Under the pieces are notes generated by a model. That model ran no database searches. It saw only the letters and a list, made by a program, of their open reading frames with translations, and was not told where the DNA came from. A DNA stretch of 6,595 nt, from contig PMLF01000329.1 in assembly GCA_003158755.1 (NCBI GenBank), positions 414 through 7,008 of the forward strand, written 5' to 3'. This document shows, in pieces, positions 1 to 5,704 of this stretch. The DNA comes from Elusimicrobiota bacterium. Lineage in GTDB: Bacteria; Elusimicrobiota; Elusimicrobia; FEN-1173. How positions within the stretch are numbered: the first letter of the stretch is position 1; the number at the start of each line of letters is the position of its first letter. The position numbers were made by a program, and so were the translations under genes.

Positions 1-30
1 GTTCATTACGGTGTAAACTCGTTCCATCAT
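1..30 (-). CDS. 5' end of a truncated gene, possibly HPr (ptsH)
   Basis: Two consecutive ATG codons (30-28 and 27-25) follow an AAAAGGA Shine-Dalgarno (38-32); the second ATG has the better spacing. The visible reading is MMERVYTVMN and it runs off the window edge. The gene starts 34 bases after the EIID stop, in the same direction. HPr proteins often begin with a short beta strand of the type 'xxVTVxN' before the GLHARPA phosphorylation motif, and in clusters with hprK and a Man-type PTS the next gene is often ptsH. The HPr identity is therefore inference from context plus about nine residues. The active-site His and the regulatory Ser lie outside the window. A gene start here is fairly likely; the product is uncertain. 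Confidence 0.5.
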   Translation of the reverse strand, partial: MMERVYTVMN

Positions 31-31
31 G

Positions 32-38
32 TCCTTTT
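32..38 (-). promoter_or_regulatory. Shine-Dalgarno of the left-edge gene
   Basis: The minus strand reads AAAAGGA, one base before the first ATG and four bases before the second. It is one of only two clear ribosome binding sites in the window that have a start codon close downstream (the other is before hpf), so this gene seems able to be translated independently of the EIID gene upstream. Confidence 0.55.
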
Positions 39-64
39 CGATCCTATGCTCGAATTTAAATAAT

Positions 65-862
65 TCAATGAAAAGCGAAAAAACCCGCCGCCGCGGCTAG
101 GAGCGGGAGGAATAGCGGCGATCCTCCCCGCCTCAGGAAAAACACGACGACGACGGCCGCCGCCGTTCCCGCCGCCGGGTGCCACGCCCGCGCCACCGCT
201 ACGGCCAGGACGCCCAGGCACAAACCCATACCCAGCCAGGCGCCGCGACCCACCCAACGCTGCACGGGCCATTGCACGAGGAAAGCCGCCACGTCCAAAC
301 CTCGACGATAACCGACCAACAATCCCCCCCCTTTGACGACCACGTGCAGGAGGTTGAAGACGATCAGGTAAGAAAGCAGCGTGATCCACCAACTCCCTCG
401 GCGGAAAACCAACCCAAGGACGACCGATCCGATAAGGATCAAGGGCGCCAGCGTGGCCCAGAACACCGTTTCCCCCACCGCGGAGAGAGGGCCCGACATG
501 CTCTTGCGGGCGGCGAGGATGGCTTCCCGGTCCACGGGATTGCCTTGGGCTCGCTTCTCTTCCAGGGACGCCACGACGCCCAGGATGATGTCCGCCGTGT
601 ACGGATGGGTGTTGAAATATCCGGCGTGGTCCTGGGCCACCCGAGCCCGCTCTTCTTGATCCGGGTGGAGCCGCCGAAACACGGGCCACAAGCTGAAAAG
701 CCACCCCACGTTCTGCATCCGTTGATAGCTCCACAACGACTGGAACATGAAAGACCGAAGGAAAACTTGGACCAAATCCGTACGCGTCAAGGCGACGCCT
801 GCGTCGGGGACCTTCCCGTCCGCCTCGCCGCGAACGTCGGGCCCGGGGACCGGAATCGTCAC
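65..862 (-). CDS. PTS mannose-family EIID membrane subunit
   Basis: EIID is, with EIIC, one of the two integral membrane subunits that carry sugar across the inner membrane in Man-family PTS permeases. Read from the GTG at 862, the protein has 265 residues, close to the usual family length. Family hallmarks are visible: LTRTDLVQVF at 26-34, SLWSYQRMQNVGW at 42-54, FNTHPYTADIILGVV at 83-97, GPLSAVGETVFWATL at 124-138, and the C-terminal half is hydrophobic. GTG is chosen because it overlaps the EIIC stop as GTGA and the first in-frame ATG (codon 39) lies inside the conserved region. A longer reading to 1195 would run across the EIIC gene and is rejected. Compared with the family pattern as I remember it, the GDSLFW-type motif has Glu for Asp and the LRP-type motif has Ala for Arg. 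The last 60 residues are very rich in Ala, Val and Leu. Confidence 0.9.
   Translation of the reverse strand: MTIPVPGPDVRGEADGKVPDAGVALTRTDLVQVFLRSFMFQSLWSYQRMQNVGWLFSLWPVFRRLHPDQEERARVAQDHAGYFNTHPYTADIILGVVASLEEKRAQGNPVDREAILAARKSMSGPLSAVGETVFWATLAPLILIGSVVLGLVFRRGSWWITLLSYLIVFNLLHVVVKGGGLLVGYRRGLDVAAFLVQWPVQRWVGRGAWLGMGLCLGVLAVAVARAWHPAAGTAAAVVVVFFLRRGGSPLFLPLLAAAAGFFAFH
78..107 (-). terminator. Terminator-like hairpin inside the end of the EIID gene
   Basis: On the minus strand CCCGC (107-103) can pair with GCGGG (88-84), and a run of six T follows directly (83-78). The enclosed 14 bases are GC-rich and contain GCCGCGGC, so competing folds exist. The structure lies in the last codons of the EIID gene, 11 bases before its stop. 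It has the layout of an intrinsic terminator or attenuator, but the stem is only 5 bp with a long loop, and GC-rich coding sequence could give this by chance. Confidence 0.3.
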
Positions 863-1494
863 GGCTGTTCCGTCCGGACGGGGCGCAGGCGGCCCCAAAA
901 ATGGCTCAGCGCCGCCGCGAAACCGACGACCAGGAACAAATCCGCGCCCCGATCCAACCCGTCGAGGACGCGAAGAGGGAAACGGTTCAGGCACCAGTCG
1001 ACGACCTTCAAACCCAGGAAACTCACCGCCGCGAAAACCACCCACGCCTTTACGAACCAGAGGGCGGACCAGGTCGCCAACGCTTTCCACAGTATCCGTT
1101 CCCGCCCCGCCGTCAATCCGTCGACGATCCAATCGCCGAAACGGTCGTTCTGGCGGCGGATCAAAAGGTCCGCCCGCCTCGACGCCCAACCGCACGGGAC
1201 GGCCAGGAGCAGCGCCAAGACCACCGCGGCGCCGCGGGACGCATAGGCCTCCACGGCCCAGAAGGCGGCCAAACCCCCGATGAGGGCAAGGTCCGTCGCC
1301 GCGGGACCCGACGACGGGACGGAGATCAGCATCAATTCCGCCGACAAGCCCGCCGTAAAGCCCAACGGCGCGTTGCCCAGGACCGCCCCGATGATCGAGC
1401 CGACGACCAACGGCCGGGAAAGGAGGAAGGGACCCACCGCGATCTGGTCCAGGTTCAAAAACGCGTAGACGAGTCCGGCGAGGAGATAGATCAT
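859..1494 (-). CDS. PTS mannose-family EIIC membrane subunit
   Basis: EIIC forms the sugar-translocating membrane core together with EIID. The protein is 211 residues and mostly hydrophobic. Recognisable segments are LDQIAVGPFLLSRPLVVG (15-32), corresponding to the conserved 'LDxxxxxxFxxxRPLVxG' region, then GAVLGNAPLGFTAGLSAELM (36-55) and SSGPAATDLALIGGLAA (61-77), which resemble the inner-membrane repeats of ManY-like proteins. It is shorter than E. coli ManY (266 residues), mainly at the C-terminal end. ATG 1494 overlaps the EIIB stop as ATGA, which fixes the start. A longer open frame to 1752 only reads through the EIIB gene. No Shine-Dalgarno precedes it, so coupled translation is likely. 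The stop overlaps the GTG start of EIID. Substrate cannot be read from the sequence. Confidence 0.88.
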   Translation of the reverse strand: MIYLLAGLVYAFLNLDQIAVGPFLLSRPLVVGSIIGAVLGNAPLGFTAGLSAELMLISVPSSGPAATDLALIGGLAAFWAVEAYASRGAAVVLALLLAVPCGWASRRADLLIRRQNDRFGDWIVDGLTAGRERILWKALATWSALWFVKAWVVFAAVSFLGLKVVDWCLNRFPLRVLDGLDRGADLFLVVGFAAALSHFWGRLRPVRTEQP

Positions 1495-1967
1495 GAGCCC
1501 AAATACTTCTCCACGGGCACGTTGTCGTCCGAGGGCAAGGCCCTCGTATCGATGGGGATCTTCCGGGCGATCAGAAAACGGAGATCCTCCTTGTCCTCGA
1601 CGCCTAGGGACAGGGACGGAGTGTAGGACACCCGGCCCGGCGCGTCGTGCAGCCCTCCCAAGTTGAGGCTCGGCGGGATCCACCCCGCTTCGGCCAACAA
1701 CCGCGCTTCCCGGAGGCCCGGCAGGAGCAGCACGACCCGCTCGTCCTTCCATTGGGACGACGCCAGGACCTTCGCCGCGTCCGCCACCGACAACGCGACG
1801 AAATCCACCTCGGGAGGAACCGCCAGGCGCATGAGCCCGGCTTGGAAAGAGTCCTGGGAGACGTGATCGGAGACGACCACGATCCGATGGGCTTGGATGA
1901 CCCTCAGCCAGCCTTCCACCACCTGTCCGTGGATCAAACGGTCGTCGATGCGCGCGAGGACGATCAT
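1491..1967 (-). CDS. PTS mannose-family EIIB (cytoplasmic phosphocarrier)
   Basis: EIIB takes phosphate from EIIA and gives it to the sugar arriving through EIIC/EIID. The protein is 158 residues, a normal length for a free-standing EIIB. It begins MIVLARIDDRLIHGQVVEGW, the typical family start, with the phosphorylatable His at residue 13 in RLIHGQV. LNLGGLH at 101-107 matches the conserved NxGGLH segment. EIIB is a separate gene here rather than fused to EIIA as in E. coli ManX. It starts four bases after the EIIA stop, with only a weak AAGGG upstream, and its stop overlaps the EIIC start. Assignment to the family is firm; sugar specificity (mannose, fructose, sorbose, hexosamine and so on) is unknown. 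Confidence 0.92.
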   Translation of the reverse strand: MIVLARIDDRLIHGQVVEGWLRVIQAHRIVVVSDHVSQDSFQAGLMRLAVPPEVDFVALSVADAAKVLASSQWKDERVVLLLPGLREARLLAEAGWIPPSLNLGGLHDAPGRVSYTPSLSLGVEDKEDLRFLIARKIPIDTRALPSDDNVPVEKYLGS

Positions 1968-1971
1968 GTCG

Positions 1972-2379
1972 TCACACCCTTCTCAGTTTTTGCAGAGGCC
2001 GGCAGATGTTGCGGGACGCGTCGTCCACCAGCTTTTGAGCCAACTGGTCCAAAGGCATGTAATGCCGGTGGGTCATGGCCGCGATCAACATGGGGAGGTT
2101 GACCCCCGTCACCACGTCGAAGAGGACCGACGGATCGCGGAAAAATCGGAGGCCCACGTTGCAGGGGGTGCCGCCCAGCATGTCCGTCAAAATCAAAACC
2201 CCGGCTTCCGTGATCACCTCTCCCAACGCGTCTTTGAGGCGTTTCTCCAGTATGCCGGGCCCTTCGTTGGATTCCAAACCCAAGGCCATCACCGACGGCT
2301 GTTTCCCGACGATGCCTTCGGCGCATTTGAGGAGTTCGTCGCCCATGTGTCCGTGCGTCATGATGATTAATCGAATCAT
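1972..2379 (-). CDS. PTS mannose-family EIIA (cytoplasmic phosphocarrier)
   Basis: This protein accepts phosphate from HPr and passes it to EIIB. At 135 residues it matches the single EIIA domain of Man-family systems. The phosphorylated His is residue 9 in MIRLIIMTHGHMGDELL. LTDMLGGTPCNVG at 64-76 is the conserved second active-site loop, with Asp66 expected to orient the His. The start ATG (2379) overlaps the yvcK stop as ATGA. The frame stays open upstream to 2697, but that stretch reads through yvcK out of frame and shows no family similarity. EIIA proteins of this type next to hprK can also be regulatory in Gram-negatives, but here EIIB, EIIC and EIID follow, so a transport role is the simplest reading. 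Confidence 0.93.
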   Translation of the reverse strand: MIRLIIMTHGHMGDELLKCAEGIVGKQPSVMALGLESNEGPGILEKRLKDALGEVITEAGVLILTDMLGGTPCNVGLRFFRDPSVLFDVVTGVNLPMLIAAMTHRHYMPLDQLAQKLVDDASRNICRPLQKLRRV

Positions 2380-3350
2380 AGGAGTTCCATTATCGCTTTC
2401 GCCAACCGGGCCGGGGAATGCCTCGCCAAAGGGAAACCGCCGTTTTTTTCCACCAAAGATCGCCGCACCACTCGGACGCCGTCCAGGACCGCGTCCCGGG
2501 GCGCCTCCACCGGACGGGAATGGGTCTGGGCGTAACGGCGCACGACGCTCGCCGGAAAAGGTTCTCCGTTGACCAACATCACGTCCACGCACGAATCCCC
2601 GCGTCCGAAGGCGGCCCGGCAGTGGTCCACCACCGCCCGAAGATGATCGGCGGCGGTGTAGCGATCCGTTTCGCCCGGCTGCGTCATGACGTTGCACACG
2701 TAGACCCGCAACCCTCGGGTGCGGGCGAGAGCTTGCGCCACGCCCTTCACCAAGAGAGGCGGCGCCACGGACGTATACAACGAACCCGGTCCCAGCACCA
2801 CCACGTCGGCGTCTTCGATGGCTTCCAAGACGCCCGGCGCCGCCGGGGGATCGGAGGGGATCAACCCGACGCGGCGGATGCGCCCGCCGCTCAAGGAGAC
2901 GCGAGTCTCGCCCACCACTCGACGTCCATCCGACAAACGAGCCGACAAACGCGTGGGCCTCAGCGTCGACGGTAGAACCTTGCCTCGGACGGCAAGGACG
3001 CGCCCCGCCGCCGGCAAGGCCTTGTCCAGCCCCCCGGCCACGTCGCTCAACGCGGTCAAAAACAAATTCCCGAAAGCGTGTCCCGCCAGGGCGTCGCCCC
3101 GGGCGTCGCCTTCCGTCCCCGGGAAACGGTATTGGAACAAGCGGGAAAGGAGCGCGTCGTCCTCGGCCAGAGCCACCAGGCAGTTGCGGAAATCCCCTGG
3201 AGGAAGCACTCCCCAGGAACGCCGCAGGCGGCCGGAGCTCCCCCCCTCGTCCGTCACGGTCACGATCGCCGTGATGTCGGGAGTGTACTTCTTAAGGCCG
3301 GACAAAAGCGAAGATAATCCGGTGCCGCCGCCCAGCGCCGCGATTTTCAT
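2376..3350 (-). CDS. yvcK: YvcK/CofD-like gluconeogenesis factor family protein
   Basis: YvcK-family proteins share a fold with CofD, the 2-phospho-L-lactate transferase. In Firmicutes they are needed for growth on gluconeogenic carbon sources, bind UDP-sugars and affect cell-wall synthesis. The protein is 324 residues, a normal length. Motifs in order are GGGTGLSSLL (7-16), TDEGGSSGRLR (33-43), PGDFRNCL (51-58), HAFGNLFL (91-98), GPGSLYTS (187-194) and CNVMTQPGET (219-228). These are the nucleotide-sugar and phosphate binding loops of the family. The start is fixed by the TAATG overlap with the rapZ stop, and the end overlaps the EIIA start as ATGA. Adjacency to rapZ mirrors the yvcJ-yvcK pair of Bacillus, but whiA is not the next gene here. 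Exact activity is not established from the sequence. Confidence 0.95.
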   Translation of the reverse strand: MKIAALGGGTGLSSLLSGLKKYTPDITAIVTVTDEGGSSGRLRRSWGVLPPGDFRNCLVALAEDDALLSRLFQYRFPGTEGDARGDALAGHAFGNLFLTALSDVAGGLDKALPAAGRVLAVRGKVLPSTLRPTRLSARLSDGRRVVGETRVSLSGGRIRRVGLIPSDPPAAPGVLEAIEDADVVVLGPGSLYTSVAPPLLVKGVAQALARTRGLRVYVCNVMTQPGETDRYTAADHLRAVVDHCRAAFGRGDSCVDVMLVNGEPFPASVVRRYAQTHSRPVEAPRDAVLDGVRVVRRSLVEKNGGFPLARHSPARLAKAIMELL

Positions 3351-4228
3351 TACGACCGAGAAACGTCCCGGTGGATCACCCGCGCGTCGCCCCGCTTCCG
3401 GGAGCGGACGAACCGCGCCAGGGCTTCGGCGATCGCCACGCTGCGGTGCCGGCCCCCCGTGCAGCCCACCGCGATGGTCAGGTAACTTTTCCCCTCCCGG
3501 GCGAACGCGTCGAGGAGGAGCGAAAGCAGGTCCTTCACCTTGGCGAGGAATTCTCCGGTCAAGGGACTGCGCATGACGTACCGCGACACGGGGGCGCGCC
3601 GACCGTCCAGGCGGCGAAGGCGGGGCACCCAGTTGGGGTTGGGCAGGAAACGGACGTCAAACACCATGTCGGCGTCCATCGGCACGCCGTATTTATACCC
3701 GAAAGACATTACGGAGACGGACATCCCGCGCTGGTGGTGCAGCCCCAGGGTCTTGACCGCCACCTCTTTGACTTCGGCGGGGGTGAGGCGCGACGTGTCG
3801 ATGATCTTGTCCGCCAGGTCCTTGACTTCCCGCAGGGCGGTCCTCTCCCGACGGATCCCGGCGGCCACGCCTCCGCTCAACGGATGCCGGCGGCGGGTCT
3901 CGGAGAAACGCCTCAGGAGCGTGGCGTTGTCCGAATCCAGGTAGAGCACCCGGGCGAAGGGATCCTCCTTCTTCAGCCGCTCCAAGGAGCGGGCGAGCCC
4001 TCCGGCGGGCAAGCCCGCGCGCACGTCCACTCCGACGGCGATCCGGGAAAGGCTTCGGCCCCACCGGCGATAAAGTTGGATGAGGGACGGCAACAGCTCC
4101 AGAGGAAGGTTGTCGACGCAAAAATAACCCACGTCCTCCAGGGCTCGGAGGGCGACGGTTTTGCCCGCGCCCGAAAGCCCCGTCACGACCACGCGGTCGA
4201 ATTCGCCGGCGGTCGAATTTTTCGTCAT
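3350..4228 (-). CDS. rapZ: RapZ/YvcJ P-loop RNase adapter / nucleotide-binding protein
   Basis: In enterobacteria RapZ senses glucosamine-6-phosphate and delivers the GlmZ sRNA to RNase E. Homologues elsewhere (YvcJ in Bacillus) are GTP/ATP-binding proteins of less clear role. The protein has 292 residues, close to the family norm. A Walker A loop GLSGAGKT lies at 17-24 and CVDNLP at 37-42. SFGYKYG at 175-181 and VFDVRFLPNPNW at 189-200 open the C-terminal domain, and GCTGGRHRSV at 255-264 is its anion-binding signature. The tail is basic, as in RNA-binding homologues. ATG 4228 starts nine bases after the hprK stop with no visible Shine-Dalgarno, and the stop overlaps the yvcK start by one base. 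An sRNA partner is not evident, so an RNase-adapter function is inference. Confidence 0.95.
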   Translation of the reverse strand: MTKNSTAGEFDRVVVTGLSGAGKTVALRALEDVGYFCVDNLPLELLPSLIQLYRRWGRSLSRIAVGVDVRAGLPAGGLARSLERLKKEDPFARVLYLDSDNATLLRRFSETRRRHPLSGGVAAGIRRERTALREVKDLADKIIDTSRLTPAEVKEVAVKTLGLHHQRGMSVSVMSFGYKYGVPMDADMVFDVRFLPNPNWVPRLRRLDGRRAPVSRYVMRSPLTGEFLAKVKDLLSLLLDAFAREGKSYLTIAVGCTGGRHRSVAIAEALARFVRSRKRGDARVIHRDVSRS

Positions 4229-4237
4229 GGGGAGGGA

Positions 4238-5209
4238 TCAGCCCCGGGAGGGGCCGCCGACCATGCGGTGGATCAGCCGGTCGTTGAGCTCTCGGGCGGA
4301 ATAGACGCCTTGTTGCTTCAGCCGCTGGTTCATGGACGCCACCTCGATCAGCGCGGCCAGGTTCCGGCCCGGATGGACGGGGACCCGGATCTCCGGAACG
4401 GTGACGCCCAGGAGCGTCGTCCGGTTCTCGTCCAAGCCCATGCGGTCGTAATCTTTTTTGGAGTCCCACATTTCGAGGTGGACCACCAGCTCGATGAGGG
4501 AACGTCCGAGGATCGCCCCCACGCCGAAAATTTTCCAAACGTCGATGATGCCCAGGCCCCGGACTTCCATGTGGTGCTGGACGATCTGGTTGCCCGCCCC
4601 CACCAAGATGCCGCCGGGTTTGTGCCGTATCTCCACCTGGTCGTCGGCCACGAGCATGTGGCCGCGCTTCAAGAGCTCCAGCGCGCACTCGGACTTTCCG
4701 ATGCTGGAGGGACCCAGGATCAAAACCCCCATGCCGTACACGCTGACCAGAGTGCCGTGCACGTTGGTGGACGGGGCCAGCCGCTCCTCCAGGTAAGCCG
4801 TCAATTCGCCGATGAGGCGCGCCGTCTCGAACGCGGACCGGAAAAGAGGGACCTTGAGGCGGTCGCATTCCTCCTGCATTTCCGGCGCCACGTCCCGCCC
4901 GTGGGTAATGATGAGGCACGGCAGGTCGGGGCTCGAAAGGAGGCGCTCGAAAACGTCCATGCGCTGGGCGCTGGAAAGGGTTGAGACGAAGGCCGATTCT
5001 CCCTGGCCGAACACCTGGATGCGCTCGCCGCGATAATAATCGAAGAACCCCGCCAAGGTCAGGCCCGGACGGTTGATGTCGGCCACCCTCACCAGGCGGT
5101 CATATCCGCCCTGTCCCGCCAGAACGGTGAGCTTCAACGTCTCCGACTGGCTCTTCCAAAGCTCCTCGACTTTCAGCGGGGCCGCGCTCGGCGCGTTATC
5201 AGTAGTCAT
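4238..5209 (-). CDS. hprK: HPr kinase/phosphorylase
   Basis: HprK phosphorylates HPr on its regulatory serine and removes that phosphate, setting PTS-based carbon regulation. The protein has 323 residues, near the usual 310-330. The N-terminal domain covers about 1-135. The catalytic C-terminal domain holds VHGTLVSVYGMGVLI with the conserved His151, Walker A GPSSIGKS (166-173) followed by Glu174, VADDQVEI (187-194) with the Asp pair, the family signature EVRGLGIIDV (215-224), and ASMNQRLK (291-298). The P-loop differs from the common GDSGVGKS at its second and fourth positions (Pro and Ser), while the essential G, K and S remain. The start overlaps the ptsN 3' end by 11 bases, with only a weak GGCGG upstream. 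A substrate HPr gene is not inside the window but may begin at its left edge. Confidence 0.96.
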   Translation of the reverse strand: MTTDNAPSAAPLKVEELWKSQSETLKLTVLAGQGGYDRLVRVADINRPGLTLAGFFDYYRGERIQVFGQGESAFVSTLSSAQRMDVFERLLSSPDLPCLIITHGRDVAPEMQEECDRLKVPLFRSAFETARLIGELTAYLEERLAPSTNVHGTLVSVYGMGVLILGPSSIGKSECALELLKRGHMLVADDQVEIRHKPGGILVGAGNQIVQHHMEVRGLGIIDVWKIFGVGAILGRSLIELVVHLEMWDSKKDYDRMGLDENRTTLLGVTVPEIRVPVHPGRNLAALIEVASMNQRLKQQGVYSARELNDRLIHRMVGGPSRG

Positions 5210-5657
5210 CTTCGCCGCCCAGGATCTTCATGACTTGATCGACGGAAGGAGCGTCTCGAAGCGCCTGCCGGAACGATTTGTCCTTCAATAGACGGGAAAT
5301 TTTCGCCAGGGCCTTGAGGTGCAACCCCGCCGCGTCCGGAGGCGCCGCCACCAGGAAAATAATATAAACGGGCTCTCCATCCAAGGCGTCGAAGTCCACC
5401 CCTCTTTTGGAAATTCCGAGGGCGGCCGCTTGGGCCGGCACCGCCGGGGATTTCCCGTGGGGGATGGCCACGCCCTGGCCGATGCCCGTGGAACCCAAGG
5501 ACTCGCGGTCCACCAACGTCCGCAACAGCGCCTGCGGGTCGGGAAGTTTCTTGGCGTTTGCCAACAAGAGACAGAGTTCCTCCAACACCTCGCGTTTCCC
5601 CTGCGATTTCAGATCGAGGGTGACGGCTTCGGGAGAGAGGAGGTCGACGAGTTTCAT
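5199..5657 (-). CDS. ptsN: PTS EIIA-Ntr (PtsN-type, fructose/mannitol EIIA fold)
   Basis: PtsN is a soluble EIIA of the fructose family that usually regulates (nitrogen, potassium, stress) rather than transports. The protein has 152 residues, the normal size. The phosphorylated His67 sits in STGIGQGVAIPHGK (56-69), and the second conserved His113 is in GLHLKALAKISRLL (111-124). The start ATG at 5657 gives the expected family N-terminus (MKLVDLLSPE). There is no good Shine-Dalgarno, and the 43-base gap after hpf is exactly bridged by a small ORF (see the entry at 5654-5704). Its 3' end overlaps hprK. In Proteobacteria ptsN commonly sits beside hpf downstream of rpoN, so the order is conventional. 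No EIIB or EIIC of the fructose type accompanies it, which supports a regulatory role. Confidence 0.94.
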   Translation of the reverse strand: MKLVDLLSPEAVTLDLKSQGKREVLEELCLLLANAKKLPDPQALLRTLVDRESLGSTGIGQGVAIPHGKSPAVPAQAAALGISKRGVDFDALDGEPVYIIFLVAAPPDAAGLHLKALAKISRLLKDKSFRQALRDAPSVDQVMKILGGEDDY

Positions 5658-5704
5658 GGATGCAACGCGCCGTGTCCCGGGATCGCGATTTCGATCTCGG
5701 TCAC
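5654..5704 (-). CDS. Possible 16-codon bridging ORF between hpf and ptsN
   Basis: A GTG at 5704-5702 overlaps the hpf stop as GTGA. Its frame reads VTEIEIAIPGHGALHP and ends in a TGA that overlaps the ptsN start as ATGA. Thus it spans the whole 43-base spacer with both ends in the overlap geometry used by real genes in this operon, including a GTGA start for EIID. It could pass ribosomes from hpf to ptsN, which lacks a clear binding site. No known family is recognised, and such a short frame can arise by chance in GC-rich DNA. Confidence 0.2.
   Translation of the reverse strand: MTEIEIAIPGHGALHP

Noticed and set aside
41..68. Possible promoter TTGAAT-16-TAGGAT between EIID and the left-edge gene
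   Set aside because: Both boxes match only four of six bases, and the predicted transcription start would fall inside the Shine-Dalgarno, leaving no workable leader.
179..1246. A 355-codon plus-strand open frame opposite EIID and EIIC
   Set aside because: Low-complexity Arg/Pro/His/Gln composition and no family similarity; the minus-strand frames carry the conserved PTS motifs.
1495..1752. Upstream extension of the EIIC frame
   Set aside because: It lies out of frame over EIIB and lacks membrane character; ATG 1494 gives the family N-terminus.
2380..2697. Upstream extension of the Man EIIA frame
   Set aside because: It overlaps yvcK out of frame and is Gly/Arg/Pro-rich shadow sequence; the ATGA overlap marks the true start.
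3371..4984. A 537-codon plus-strand open frame opposite rapZ and hprK
   Set aside because: It is rich in His, Gln, Arg and Gly with no recognisable domain and lies opposite two well-conserved genes. It is the antisense shadow expected in GC-rich DNA.
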